Both the position numbers and the translations under genes were made by a program. A model generated the notes under the pieces. It saw only the letters and a list, made by a program, of their open reading frames with translations, ran no database searches and was not told the DNA's origin. Of a DNA stretch of 64,000 nucleotides, positions 34,188 to 42,445 are shown in pieces. The DNA comes from Streptomyces sp. 2131.1 (lineage in GTDB: Bacteria; Actinomycetota; Actinomycetes; Streptomycetales; Streptomycetaceae): contig NZ_FNSY01000001.1 in the NCBI RefSeq assembly GCF_900105515.1, positions 4,092,001 through 4,156,000 of the forward strand, in the 5' to 3' direction. Every line of letters starts with the position of its first letter. Position 1 is the stretch's first letter.

Positions 34188-36014
34188 GTGACCACTGCCG
34201 AGCCGACACGGGCCGACGACGAGACCGCCGTCCCGGACCCCGCGCACACGAAGCGCGGCAGCGACGGCGAACGCACCCCGGAGCCGTCCGGCCGACTCGA
34301 CGGCCTGAAGCAGCGGTGCCTGCGCCACCCGGTCCTGCTGACGACCGCGGTCGCCGCGGTCGCCCACATCCTGTGGTTCCTCTACTTCGCCAACAGCGGC
34401 GGCGACATCGCGGCCCAGGACGCCTGGGCCGAGTTCGTCGGCCGGCACCCGGGCACGGCGTACAACCTCGCCTGGTACGGGGGCATGCACCCCGTCTCGT
34501 ACAGCGTGGTCTCGCCGTACCTCATGTCGCTGCTCGGTGTGCGGACGACGATGATGATCGCCGGCACCGTCTCGGCCGGGCTGACCTCGCTGATCCTGTA
34601 CCGGGTCAAGGCGGTCCGTAACCCCATGGCCTGCTCGATGGCGGGCGTCTTCGCGTACCTGTGCAACGCCCTGTCGGGCCGGGTGACGTTCGGGCTCGGC
34701 ATGATGTTCGCGGTCGGCGCGGCGGCGGCCGTGTTCTGCTGGCCGTACCGGTGGCGCTACAAGCGGTGGGCGAAGGCGGCCGTCGCCGCGCCGCTCGCCG
34801 GACTCGCGACGCTGGGCAGCCCGGTGGCGGGCCTCTTCCTCGGCGTCGTCGCGGGCGCGCTGTTCCTGAACAAGCGGCGCCCCGGCGCGTACGCCCTCGG
34901 CCTCGCGCCCGTCGTGGTGGTCGCGCTGTCCGCGTGGCTCTTCCCGTTCTCCGGCACCCAGCCGATGTCGGTCGCGACGCTGTCCGGGCCGTTCATCTTC
35001 GCGTGGCTCGTCTTCTTCCTCGTACCGTCCGACTGGAAGACCGTCCGCATGGCCTCGGCCGTGTACGGGGTCGGGACGCTGGCGACGTTCGTCGTGGACT
35101 CGCAGATCGGCTCCAACGTCTCGCGGATGGCGATGCTGTTCGCGGGGGTCGTCCTGCTGGCCGCGCTGCCGTACACCGCTCCCCGCTCCCGGAAGTGGTA
35201 CGCGGTGGTCATCGCGTTCGTCTCGCTGAACGTCTGGATCGGCTACAAGGGCGTCGACGACATCGTCAGGACCGCCCCCACCGCCTCCTGGACCCGTTCG
35301 CTGGCGCCGCTCGTCAACCAGCTCCAGAAGGTCGGCGCCGAGCGGGGCCGGGTCGAGGTCGTCCCGCCGAGCAGCCACCGCGAGGCATCCGCGCTGCCGC
35401 GCTCCGTCAACCTGGCCCGGGGCTGGAACCGCCAGGCGGACATGAAGCGCAACCCGCTCTTCTACGACGACACCCTGGACCCCGTCAACTACCGCCAGTG
35501 GCTCGACCGCTGGGCCGTGCACTACGTGGTGCTGCCGCAGGGCGACCCCGACTACAGCGGCGCGCGCAAGGAGGCCGAACTCGTCGGCAAGGGCCTTTCC
35601 TACCTGAAGCTGATCTGGTCCAACAAGGACTGGCGGCTCTTCGAGGTGGACAGCCCGGTGCCGCTGGCCGACCCGCCGGCCACGGTGGAGCGCGCGGGCG
35701 AGGGCGAGCTGACGATCCACGTCAAGAAGGCGGGCCGGGTGCTGATCCGCGTCCCGTACTCGCGCTGGCTGGCGGTCGTCGACGAGGACGGCAACGGCGT
35801 GGAGCGCCCCCAGGAGACCGAGGAGTCCAAGCACCGCCAGGACCAGGACACCCCGAGGACCTTCGTCAACGAGAACGGCTGCCTGATCAAGATGGACGAG
35901 GACGAGGACGGCGACGAGTGGACGGAACTCCTCGCCCCACGCCCCGGCACGTACCGCCTGGGAGCCCCGTACCAGCTCCCGCCGGGCACACCGTGCCCGG
36001 ACGAGCTGCGGTGA
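34188..36014 (+). CDS. Polytopic membrane protein, possible GT-C-like or transporter-annotated family
   Basis: 608 residues from GTG 34188 with GGGGAGAGA upstream. A charged N-terminal 45 residues precede about ten hydrophobic helices (residues 50-370), then a 230-residue soluble C-terminal domain. The first loop (SGGDIAAQDAWAEFV and WYGGMHPVSYSV) and the membrane-plus-soluble layout resemble GT-C glycosyltransferases and 6-pyruvoyl-type YfhO proteins more than true MFS carriers. That is inference. The stop overlaps the next GTG by four bases (GTGA), so the two are coupled. Confidence 0.75.
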   Translation: MTTAEPTRADDETAVPDPAHTKRGSDGERTPEPSGRLDGLKQRCLRHPVLLTTAVAAVAHILWFLYFANSGGDIAAQDAWAEFVGRHPGTAYNLAWYGGMHPVSYSVVSPYLMSLLGVRTTMMIAGTVSAGLTSLILYRVKAVRNPMACSMAGVFAYLCNALSGRVTFGLGMMFAVGAAAAVFCWPYRWRYKRWAKAAVAAPLAGLATLGSPVAGLFLGVVAGALFLNKRRPGAYALGLAPVVVVALSAWLFPFSGTQPMSVATLSGPFIFAWLVFFLVPSDWKTVRMASAVYGVGTLATFVVDSQIGSNVSRMAMLFAGVVLLAALPYTAPRSRKWYAVVIAFVSLNVWIGYKGVDDIVRTAPTASWTRSLAPLVNQLQKVGAERGRVEVVPPSSHREASALPRSVNLARGWNRQADMKRNPLFYDDTLDPVNYRQWLDRWAVHYVVLPQGDPDYSGARKEAELVGKGLSYLKLIWSNKDWRLFEVDSPVPLADPPATVERAGEGELTIHVKKAGRVLIRVPYSRWLAVVDEDGNGVERPQETEESKHRQDQDTPRTFVNENGCLIKMDEDEDGDEWTELLAPRPGTYRLGAPYQLPPGTPCPDELR

Positions 36015-36610
36015 CGGACGCCGTACGCGCCACCTGGCGCAACACGACCCACGACTGGGCGGCGGAGGTGGACCACGCCCACCTCGCCGCCGTCCGCCGG
36101 GCCCCGGAAACGTACGCCCCCGGCGGTGTACGCCACCTGATCCTCGAAGTCCTCGCGTATGCGGCGGACGAGGCGGAGTGCACCGGGGGCGGCCGAGCCG
36201 TCGTCACCCTGCACCCGGACGGCTCGGTCTCCGTCACCGACGACGGCCGGGGCACGGACACCCGCCTCGACGCGGCGGGCCGCCCGGTGAAGAAACCGGT
36301 CATGGCCACGAAGGACCTCCGCTTCTTCGACGAGCCCGACGCGCCGGCCCTCCCCGACGGGCACCCGCGCCGGGGCATGTCCGTCGTCGCCGCGCTCAGC
36401 GACCGCCTGACCCACACCAACCGCCGCGCGGCCGGCTCCTGGACCCAGCGCTACGAGCACGGCATCCCGGTCACGGACCTGGACCCGCTCCTGGACGACG
36501 GAACCACGGGCACCCGCGTCCACTTCCACCCGGCACCGGGCCTCGCCGCGGCGACCGGGACCGGGCTGACGGCGTGGCCGGACCACCTCACCGTCACGGT
36601 CGAGCGCTGA
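36011..36610 (+). CDS. GyrB-like GHKL ATP-binding domain protein (stand-alone)
   Basis: 199 residues from GTG 36011, overlapping the previous stop. A Bergerat-fold ATPase module is visible: N-box-like LILEVLAYAADEA, G1 box SVTDDGRGTD, and a short lid with HPRRGMSVVAALSD. It looks like the N-terminal ATP-binding part of a GyrB-type protein without transducer or TOPRIM domains. A histidine-kinase partner role is not indicated because no sensor or receiver is nearby. Function unknown. It overlaps the convergent flavoprotein gene by 17 bp. Confidence 0.8.
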   Translation: MTDAVRATWRNTTHDWAAEVDHAHLAAVRRAPETYAPGGVRHLILEVLAYAADEAECTGGGRAVVTLHPDGSVSVTDDGRGTDTRLDAAGRPVKKPVMATKDLRFFDEPDAPALPDGHPRRGMSVVAALSDRLTHTNRRAAGSWTQRYEHGIPVTDLDPLLDDGTTGTRVHFHPAPGLAAATGTGLTAWPDHLTVTVER

Positions 36611-37070
36611 CCAGCGCCTCCCGCACCGCCGCCCACGGGAACGGCTCGGCCTGATCCGCGGCCAGGAGCCGGACGCCCCATCCCCGCAGGGTCTCCACGG
36701 CGGGCGCGAACACCGGATGCGCGGCGAGCCTGTCGTTGGTCCACGGCACGACGATCACCGGGGTACCGCCGCCGATCGCGTCGGCGGCCACCGAGAGCGC
36801 CAGTGTGTCCGCTATGCCCGCGGCGAGCTTCACGACCGTGTTGTACGTGGCGGGCGCGACGACGACCGCGTCCGCCTGCGGCAACTCCACCGGATCATCC
36901 GGGGCGGACTCGCTGTGCACGGCCGTCCCGGCATCCAGGAACCGGAGCCCCACGGGGGTGGGGACGAGGTACGGGGCCCACCCGGCGTCGAGCGTGGCGG
37001 CGAAGGCGGGCAGATCCCTCGTGGGCCGCGATCCGCAGCCCACGAGGTGGACGACCGGCCGCTCAGCCAT
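36594..37070 (-). CDS. Flavoprotein (HFCD family)
   Basis: 158 residues from ATG 37070. An N-terminal VVHLVGCGSRPTRDL strand-loop and the PATYNTVVKLAAGIADTL block match homo-oligomeric flavin-containing Cys decarboxylase-like proteins (the PAS-x-NT-x-x-K-x-A-x-GIADNL pattern), which bind FMN. The reaction is not specified by sequence. It starts inside the end of the upstream acetyltransferase gene (8-bp overlap), so the two are cotranscribed. Confidence 0.88.
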   Translation of the reverse strand: MAERPVVHLVGCGSRPTRDLPAFAATLDAGWAPYLVPTPVGLRFLDAGTAVHSESAPDDPVELPQADAVVVAPATYNTVVKLAAGIADTLALSVAADAIGGGTPVIVVPWTNDRLAAHPVFAPAVETLRGWGVRLLAADQAEPFPWAAVREALVSARP

Positions 37071-37935
37071 CCGCCGCTCCCGCCAGGTCGTACACCGCGA
37101 AGTCGGTCACGGGCCGGTAGCCGACGCGCTGGTACAGCCCGTTGCTGGTGGGGTTGGCGAGGTCCGCGAAGAGCAGCACCTCGTCCGCCCCCGAGGCGAG
37201 CGCGGCACGGCTGGCCTCGACGGTCGCGGCGCCCGCGTAACCCCGGCCCCGCAGCCCGGCCGGGGTGTAGACGGGCGCCACCCGGATCTGCCCGGCGACC
37301 TTCGCCGTCGTCCCCGCCATGGAGACGGGCACCCCGTCGGGGGTCTCCCAGAGGCGGATGAGCCCGTCTGCGATGTGCGCATCGGCCCAGGTCCCCGGGT
37401 CCCGGTGCCCGCCCCCGCCGATGTCCCGCACGAACTCCACGTACCACCGCGCCAGCAGCTCACGGTCCCCCTCCCCGGCGACGCGGGCCCGCCCCTCCGG
37501 CATCGGCTCGGGCCGCCGGAGCTCCCCGAGCCGGTAGAGCCGCGTCCGCTCGTGCAACCGCGGCTCCACCCCCGTACGCCCCCGCCACGCCTCCGCGAAC
37601 GCCTCGGCCGTCCCGCTCTCCGCGTTGACCCCGGCCACGTCGTGCCCCACGTCCACCAGGTGCGCGACCAGCGACCGGGCCTCCTCGGCCGTCAGCGGCG
37701 TAACGGCGAGCGGATAGGGCGGCGTCCGAAAGTACGCCGCCCGCACCACCCCACCCCGCTCCAGCACCCCGAACACGGGCGCCTCGTCCCCGTACACCTT
37801 CGACCCCCGGACCCGCAGCCCCTCGGTCACGGTCAACGCGACGGTGTGCAACGCGGGCCGCGACCGGAGGAAGCCCCCGGCCCGGTCGAGGAAGGCGTGA
37901 ACGTCGGCGGGCCGAAGCCAGGTTGAGGTATCCAT
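37063..37935 (-). CDS. GNAT-family N-acetyltransferase
   Basis: 290 residues from ATG 37935. A large N-terminal region precedes a C-terminal GNAT fold whose acetyl-CoA loop reads RGRGYAGAATVEASRAAL. The following segment has LFADLANPTSNGLYQRVGYRPV, the usual strand 5/helix 4 of GNATs. Acceptor substrate unknown. First gene of a two-gene minus-strand operon with the flavoprotein. Confidence 0.92.
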   Translation of the reverse strand: MDTSTWLRPADVHAFLDRAGGFLRSRPALHTVALTVTEGLRVRGSKVYGDEAPVFGVLERGGVVRAAYFRTPPYPLAVTPLTAEEARSLVAHLVDVGHDVAGVNAESGTAEAFAEAWRGRTGVEPRLHERTRLYRLGELRRPEPMPEGRARVAGEGDRELLARWYVEFVRDIGGGGHRDPGTWADAHIADGLIRLWETPDGVPVSMAGTTAKVAGQIRVAPVYTPAGLRGRGYAGAATVEASRAALASGADEVLLFADLANPTSNGLYQRVGYRPVTDFAVYDLAGAADG

Positions 37936-38003
37936 GACTCATCCTCGCGCGACGGGGGCGGGGAGCGCCTGCGCTTTTCCCGGGGCTGTTGGTCGTCCGG
38001 GCC

Positions 38004-38699
38004 TCACGGCTCCCGGGTCTTCCGACTGCCCAGCGTCCACGCGACGACATCCAGAACGCGCAGCACGCTCACGTCGTCCGGGACACATTCCTTCAGGACC
38101 TTCCAGGTATCCGGCTGCTCGTCCAGGTCGTGTGCCATGGCCTCGCCGAGGAGCGGGAAGAACTGTGCCCAGGTGCGCCGCGACGAGTGCTGGATCGGAT
38201 ACGGGATGCCGGGCCCGCAGTAACAGGCATAGACCCGGCTGTCGTACAGCGGCAGGAACAGCGGACGCTTACGGTGCATGATCTTCAGCAGAGTCGTCCC
38301 GCCCACCCCACGCAGCAGGGCCGGGTGGTCGAGCAGATCACCGAGGCGACGCAGCGGCTCCGCGTGCCTGCCGGAAGCCGCCGCATCCTGCAGTGTGAGC
38401 CGTGGAGGAATCGCGGCGAGCACGGCCTCAAGGTCCGGTCGCACCGCTTGCAGGTTCAGAAAGGAGTGCAGCTTGGGAGCCACGTGCAGCAGCACCGATG
38501 CCAGCAGGTCCCCGTCGTTCAGCTCGTTCGGCTCGCTCCCGGTTTCCATCCGGTCGTAGGCCGGAAACGCATACGGCCTGCCCTTCGCAACGGCCGCGGC
38601 CGCCCGGTTCGCCTCGGCATCGAAGTACTCCCGCACCCACTGAACCGCCTGCTGGACGCCCGCATCACATCCACCGACGCGCAGGGTCTCACTGCTCAT
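38004..38699 (-). CDS. DUF6308-like protein
   Basis: 231 residues from ATG 38699 (MSSETLRVGGCD) with GGGAGGGGAAC upstream. It contains KIMHRKRPLFLPLYDSRV, a conserved-looking block near residue 130, and helical flanks; no membrane segment. I recognise it only as resembling the DUF6308 family of actinobacteria. Function unknown. Divergent from the acetyltransferase at 38787. Confidence 0.75.
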   Translation of the reverse strand: MSSETLRVGGCDAGVQQAVQWVREYFDAEANRAAAAVAKGRPYAFPAYDRMETGSEPNELNDGDLLASVLLHVAPKLHSFLNLQAVRPDLEAVLAAIPPRLTLQDAAASGRHAEPLRRLGDLLDHPALLRGVGGTTLLKIMHRKRPLFLPLYDSRVYACYCGPGIPYPIQHSSRRTWAQFFPLLGEAMAHDLDEQPDTWKVLKECVPDDVSVLRVLDVVAWTLGSRKTREP

Positions 38700-38786
38700 G
38701 TTCCCCTCCCGGCAACGCCGTTGTGGCAGGCACAAGCTACCGGGCGGCCCCTTTCCGGTCGACGCCCAACCGGCGAGACTGCCGCA

Positions 38787-39200
38787 ATGATCACTCACAT
38801 CGCGAGCGATGACCTGCCCCTCCTGGACCGAGCGGCCCGCCAGTTCAGAGGAGTGGCCGCCGGCGCTACGTTCATCGAGTCCCCGGCCGTGATGGCTTAC
38901 GTGGCAAGCGAGGGTGACGAGATCCTGGGATGGTGTTGGGGCTATCGGCTGGTACGGCCCGATGGATCCATGATGCTCTACGTCCACGGCCTGGATGTGG
39001 CGGAGGCCCACCGCCGACGGGGGATCGGGCGTTGTCTTCTGACGGCATTCATGGCGGCGGGCAAGGCGGCCGGGGCCGCAACGATGTTCGTCTTCACGGC
39101 AGAGGCAAATGTGGCTGCGCGATCCCTCTACGAGTCGATGGGAGGCGGCCCGCCGGCCCAGGGCCCGTCGGTGAACTACTGGTTCCTGCTCGACTCGTGA
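38787..39200 (+). CDS. GNAT acetyltransferase, AAC(3)-I-like
   Basis: 137 residues from ATG 38787. A compact single-domain GNAT: DEILGWCWGYRLVRPDG, acetyl-CoA loop HRRRGIGRCLLTAFM, then TAEANVAARSLYESMGG. The length and the MLYVHGLDVAEAHRRRGIG motif resemble aminoglycoside 3-N-acetyltransferase I-type proteins. The substrate cannot be assigned, and many chromosomal homologues are not resistance enzymes. Confidence 0.88.
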   Translation: MITHIASDDLPLLDRAARQFRGVAAGATFIESPAVMAYVASEGDEILGWCWGYRLVRPDGSMMLYVHGLDVAEAHRRRGIGRCLLTAFMAAGKAAGAATMFVFTAEANVAARSLYESMGGGPPAQGPSVNYWFLLDS

Positions 39201-39290
39201 AGGCCGTTCTAGGTACAGCGGACCGGCAGCGGGCCGGGGAGGGAGTCTCGACGGAGTGCGCCAACCCACTTTCCATGATGGAGCCTGATC

Positions 39291-39581
39291 ATGAGCGGCT
39301 TCGACGAAGTGATCCATCCGGTGCACAGGCTGCAGATCTGCAGCATGCTCGCCGCGGTCGAGTCGCTGGAGTTCTCCGTGCTTCGTGACGCCCTCGGGGT
39401 GAGCGACTCCGTACTCAGCAAGCAGGTGAAGGTGCTTCAGGCGGCCGGTTACGCAGAGGTCACCAAGGTGCCCATGAATTCCCGGCCCCGTACCTGGCCC
39501 GCCCTCACACCGGCCGGTCGTGAAGCTCTCGCCGGACATCTGGCGGAGTTGCGCCGCATCGCCGCGCTGGCACAGCCGTAG
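39291..39581 (+). CDS. Small winged-helix transcriptional regulator
   Basis: 96 residues from ATG 39291. The winged helix reads RLQICSMLAAVESLEFSVLR, LGVSDSVLSKQVKVLQAAGY (recognition helix) and PRTWPALTPAGREALAGHL. It belongs to the ArsR/MarR-like single-domain regulators (transcriptional regulator DUF-type wHTH). No metal-binding cysteines. Its target may be the preceding acetyltransferase gene 90 bp upstream; no operator was identified. Confidence 0.88.
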   Translation: MSGFDEVIHPVHRLQICSMLAAVESLEFSVLRDALGVSDSVLSKQVKVLQAAGYAEVTKVPMNSRPRTWPALTPAGREALAGHLAELRRIAALAQP

Positions 39582-39948
39582 GCGGGGTCGCAGATGCGGA
39601 CACGGCTTCACCCCCGGGCCCGATGCCCGGAACGCCGGCATCCGGCACGGCAACACCTCGACCCGCGCGTCCAGCTCCCGCGTACGCCGCCGCGCCTCGG
39701 CCTCACGCTGCTCCCGATATGCCGCCTTCCGCTCCCGCTGACTTCGCGAGAGCTTCCGCCGACAGGCCCACCGGTCCCGGTCCTGATTCGCAGGCATCAT
39801 CCGTCCAAGCCCTCCCCACCGGGACGGCACGCGTGCGTACGCACGGCGAGCAATGGTCTCGTGACCATCAGTGACGTACGCCGACTCATCGGCATGGTCG
39901 AGGCGCAGCAGAGCTGAGACCCGGCGGGGCGTATCTCCGTCGGCTTGC
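39582..39948. other. 367-bp gap without a supported gene
   Basis: Several GC-rich open frames cross this stretch on both strands, but none has a ribosome-binding site or recognisable protein. A minus-strand frame starting near 39798 encodes a very Arg/Glu-rich stretch. It runs on antisense through the regulator gene, so I do not call it. Confidence 0.5.
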
Positions 39949-39972
39949 GGTATGTATTCCGGGGTATATACC
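39949..39972. promoter_or_regulatory. Candidate autoregulatory operator of the toxin-antitoxin pair
   Basis: A dyad GGTATGTA-N8-TATATACC (7 of 8 positions symmetric) starts 33 bp upstream of the toxin ATG and overlaps the likely -10 region. It is the most AT-rich spot nearby, fitting repression by the HigA-like antitoxin. Confidence 0.55.
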
Positions 39973-39981
39973 GTTGATTGC

Positions 39982-40350
39982 ATGGCGGAGCGGTGGCAGA
40001 TCGAGATCGAGTCCGAGGTGCGGGATTGGCTGGAGTTGCTTCCCTTCGGCCTGTACCGGCGAGTCGAGGACAAGACAGACCGACTGCTGGATGAGCCGAC
40101 GACTCTTGGTGAGCCGTATTCCCGGCACCTTGGTGGCAAACTGCGTGAGCTCCGCTTCGAACTGGACGGCGAAGCCGTACGTATCCCGTACTGGCTCGCG
40201 CCCGGGCAGCGGATTGTCCTGCTGACGGTCTTCCGGAAGACGAAGATGCGGGAGACGGCGGAAGTGGAGCGCGCGCATCAAGCCCAGAAGGTGTGCGAGG
40301 CCGAACACGGCCACGCCCAGGACACGTACGAGCGGCGCAAGGAGAGCTGA
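39982..40350 (+). CDS. HigB/RelE-type toxin (Gp49-like)
   Basis: 122 residues from ATG 39982. The ParE/RelE-like pattern is clear: SEVRDWLELLP, GKLRELRFELDGEAVRIPYWL and RIVLLTVFRKTKMRE followed by a long basic helix. These are the features of phage Gp49/HigB mRNA interferases, which cleave translating mRNA on the ribosome. The gene order toxin-then-antitoxin matches higBA systems. The stop overlaps the next start (TGATG). Confidence 0.93.
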   Translation: MAERWQIEIESEVRDWLELLPFGLYRRVEDKTDRLLDEPTTLGEPYSRHLGGKLRELRFELDGEAVRIPYWLAPGQRIVLLTVFRKTKMRETAEVERAHQAQKVCEAEHGHAQDTYERRKES

Positions 40351-40673
40351 TGAATCACAGCACGTGGAGAACGCGCCGAGCCCGACAGCTCGCGGGCGAG
40401 ACAGCCGAGTACGACCAGGAGTACGTCGACGCCCGCTTGGCCGGAGACCTGGGGCAGGCGGTCTATGACCGCCGCATCGAGCTCGGCCTCTCCCAGGCGG
40501 AGCTGGCCGAGCGGGCGAATATGACCCAGCCCCAGGTTTCCCGGATGGAGGGCGGCGACACCGTGCCGACGCTCCCGCTGCTGCGACGCCTGGCCAAGGC
40601 CCTCAACGGCACGCTGAACCTGACCATCGACGAAGGCGATTCCCACGTCACCTTCACCCCGCACGCCGCGTGA
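40350..40673 (+). CDS. HigA-type XRE antitoxin
   Basis: 107 residues from ATG 40350, overlapping the toxin stop by one base. The XRE helix-turn-helix lies at about residues 46-80 (LGLSQAELAERANMTQPQVSRMEGG), with a C-terminal strand (LNLTIDEGDSHVTF). Neutralises the upstream toxin and probably represses the operon through the dyad at 39949-39972. Confidence 0.93.
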   Translation: MNHSTWRTRRARQLAGETAEYDQEYVDARLAGDLGQAVYDRRIELGLSQAELAERANMTQPQVSRMEGGDTVPTLPLLRRLAKALNGTLNLTIDEGDSHVTFTPHAA

Positions 40674-40701
40674 GCCGCTGGGGACCGAGGCCGACAGGAC
40701 C

Positions 40702-40977
40702 ATGCCGGCGGTCGATACCCAGCTTCATGTACGCAGCCACCTCGCCGACGACATCGATCGCGCCCGTCGGGAGAGCACCCTGACGATCGTCATCCGGAGC
40801 GGCAAGCAGAAAGCTGTTGAGATGGACATCCAGGAGTATCAGCGCCTGCGGCGGATCGTCGAACAGGCCGAAGAGATATGGCTCACCCGGTTGGCCGACG
40901 AAGCCGAGTCGGAAGGCAAGGAAAAGTCGGTCTCGTTCGAAGAGATGGCGGTCTTGCTCCGCACTCACGACGGCTGA
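40702..40977 (+). CDS. Orphan Phd/YefM-like antitoxin
   Basis: 91 residues from ATG 40702, 28 bp after the antitoxin gene. A Phd-type N-terminal fold is suggested by LADDIDRARRESTLTIVIRSGKQKAVEMDIQEYQRLRRI, followed by an acidic C-terminal helix of the kind that wraps a toxin. No toxin gene follows: after the stop only a six-codon frame is seen. The toxin may be lost, or this may assist the HigBA-like pair. Confidence 0.72.
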   Translation: MPAVDTQLHVRSHLADDIDRARRESTLTIVIRSGKQKAVEMDIQEYQRLRRIVEQAEEIWLTRLADEAESEGKEKSVSFEEMAVLLRTHDG

Positions 40978-41107
40978 CCCATGGGGCACGTCACGCAATA
41001 ACGGCCGGCCCATCGTGTGGGACCTGCCGGCGAAAGGCCCTCTATGCCGCCCCTGAGCCCCGCTTCCCGCTGGCGATGGGCTGATTACCTCGAGTCGGCG
41101 CCCCGCA

Positions 41108-41124
41108 CGACACCGCTTTAGGAG
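41108..41124 (-). repeat. Short tRNA-Arg fragment outside the island
   Basis: CGACACCGCTTTAGGAG differs by one deleted base from the anticodon-arm part of the island's 44-bp repeat and has the same orientation. It could be the scar of an earlier integration event, but 17 bp is short. Confidence 0.4.
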
Positions 41125-41230
41125 TTCGACCGGAGGTGCCTGAGCACCCTAACGGACTCCACTGCGGCTGCCGCCCCGGGCTCTCCACGGCCGCCGTTGT
41201 ACGCCGCCGTTGATGTCAGACGTGGATGTC

Positions 41231-41264
41231 AAAGAGCACCCCTCAACGTTGAGGGGTGCTCTTT
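41231..41264. terminator. Perfect 34-bp palindromic terminator, probably the original tRNA-Arg terminator
   Basis: AAAGAGCACCCCTCAAC followed by its exact reverse complement ending in CTCTTT. It lies 4 bp outside the left island boundary, where the chromosomal sequence 3' of tRNA-Arg would have been before integration. It can act in both directions. Confidence 0.85.
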
Positions 41265-41268
41265 CCCT

Positions 41269-41312
41269 TGTGCCCCCGGCAGGATTCGAACCTGCGACAC
41301 CCGCTTTAGGAG
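41269..41312 (-). repeat. Island attachment repeat, distal copy (tRNA-Arg 3' half)
   Basis: 44 bp identical to 54827-54870, covering the tRNA-Arg(CCU) sequence from the anticodon loop to two bases past the 3' end, in the same orientation. The sequences diverge immediately on both sides. No complete tRNA can form here. Confidence 0.95.
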
Positions 41313-41476
41313 TGGGATCGAATCCTTGCCGGGGGGTGGCCGGTGCTGCCTGCCGGTGCTGTTTCCCCTGGTCAGAACCCCCAGGCTGAGCCCTTTGACC
41401 CGGCTCATGCCGCCCTGTATCAGGCCGTCCGCTCACGCGTCGCTCACGCGATGTCGGCTGCTGAGCAGCGCGTGGG

Positions 41477-41668
41477 TCAGTTCTGGCTGAGGTCGATTTC
41501 CACGAAGAAGGGTGCCGCTGCCTTGAGGATGACGGTGGACACGTCTCCGTCCCAGTAGGTCTTCGTCGCGGGGTCGAGAAGGTGCGGCCGAACTTCAGCT
41601 CGGCTGCCAGGGCCTGTACGCGGGCTTCGAGCTCCTCGCGCGTGGCCTCAGAGGCGGGGCCGGGGCGA
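41477..41668 (-). pseudogene. Frameshifted gene remnant at the left island end
   Basis: On the minus strand one frame reads EATREELEARVQALAAELKFGRT. A different frame then continues LLDPATKTYWDGDVSTVILK to FFVEIDLSQN and stops at 41477-41479. Both halves look protein-like and join with a single frameshift. No start is visible. Family not recognised. The rest of 41313-41698 shows nothing else I can support. Confidence 0.5.
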
Positions 41669-41698
41669 GGTCGCGATCCCTGCTAAACGCGTTCTCTT

Positions 41699-42439
41699 TC
41701 AGACGGGTGGACGGGAGAGGGTTACCTCTTCGGGAAGCCACACGCCGGCCCCCCACCCTTCCAACCGATCCCGCCGGACTTCGTAGTCGGGAAGAGCTCG
41801 GGCCACCATCCGCCAGAAGTTGGGCGAGTGGTTCGGCTCATGCAAGTGCGCCAGCTCATGCACCAACACGTAGTCCACGAGTGCGGCGGGAAGTTGCATG
41901 ACCGCCCAGTGGATGTTGAGCGCGCCCCGGTCCGAGCAGGATCCCCAGCGGTAGCCGAGGGGACGCACCAGCAGATCCGCTGGCGGAGCCTCGAGGCAAT
42001 CTGCCCATGGGCCAATACGCTGGGGAAGCCATTGCCTCCCCCGCTCCGCGTACCAGGCCACCAGCGCCTCGCTAGCTGAGTCCTTACAGTTCCGTCGCAG
42101 CCTGAGCCTGCCTTCCACCAGGGCTACCGGGCGAGGCGTTTCGTCGACGGTCTTGAGCCGGTAACTGCGCCCCAGGTAGTAGAAGCCCTCGCCATCGACG
42201 AACCGGCGGCGCGGGCGCTGCTCCACATCCGCCTCACGGCCGCGGACTTTGCTGTAGAGCCAGGGCAGGCGGGTGCGGATGAGACTTTCGAGGGTCTCAC
42301 GGTCCGCGCCGGGCGGCACGGCCGCGACGATCCGCGCATCTCGTTCCACCGTGACCCGGACGCTCGTGCGTCCGGGTACCGGGTGGATGTCGATGACCAG
42401 ACCGCCCACTTGCAGCGGTTTGGCCGGGGTGTCGGGCAT
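41699..42439 (-). CDS. YgjP-like metallopeptidase (M48/DUF45)
   Basis: 246 residues from ATG 42439, 6 bp after hsdR. The zinc motif HELAH lies near residue 193 in YVLVHELAHLHEPNHSPNFW, with the characteristic RWGSC block (YRWGSCSDRGALNIHW) upstream. Such SprT/WSS1-related proteins are commonly the last gene of type I restriction operons; their role there is unknown. The N-terminal half is a DUF45-type beta domain. Confidence 0.92.
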   Translation of the reverse strand: MPDTPAKPLQVGGLVIDIHPVPGRTSVRVTVERDARIVAAVPPGADRETLESLIRTRLPWLYSKVRGREADVEQRPRRRFVDGEGFYYLGRSYRLKTVDETPRPVALVEGRLRLRRNCKDSASEALVAWYAERGRQWLPQRIGPWADCLEAPPADLLVRPLGYRWGSCSDRGALNIHWAVMQLPAALVDYVLVHELAHLHEPNHSPNFWRMVARALPDYEVRRDRLEGWGAGVWLPEEVTLSRPPV

Positions 42440-42445
42440 GGAGGG

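Noticed and set aside
39582..39798. Arg/Glu-rich minus-strand frame that could be a small gene
   Set aside because: It continues antisense through the regulator and acetyltransferase genes without a natural end, and no ribosome-binding site is clear.
41269..41340. Second tRNA gene at the left island end
   Set aside because: Only the 3' half (from the anticodon loop) matches; the 5' half cannot pair, so it is an attachment remnant.
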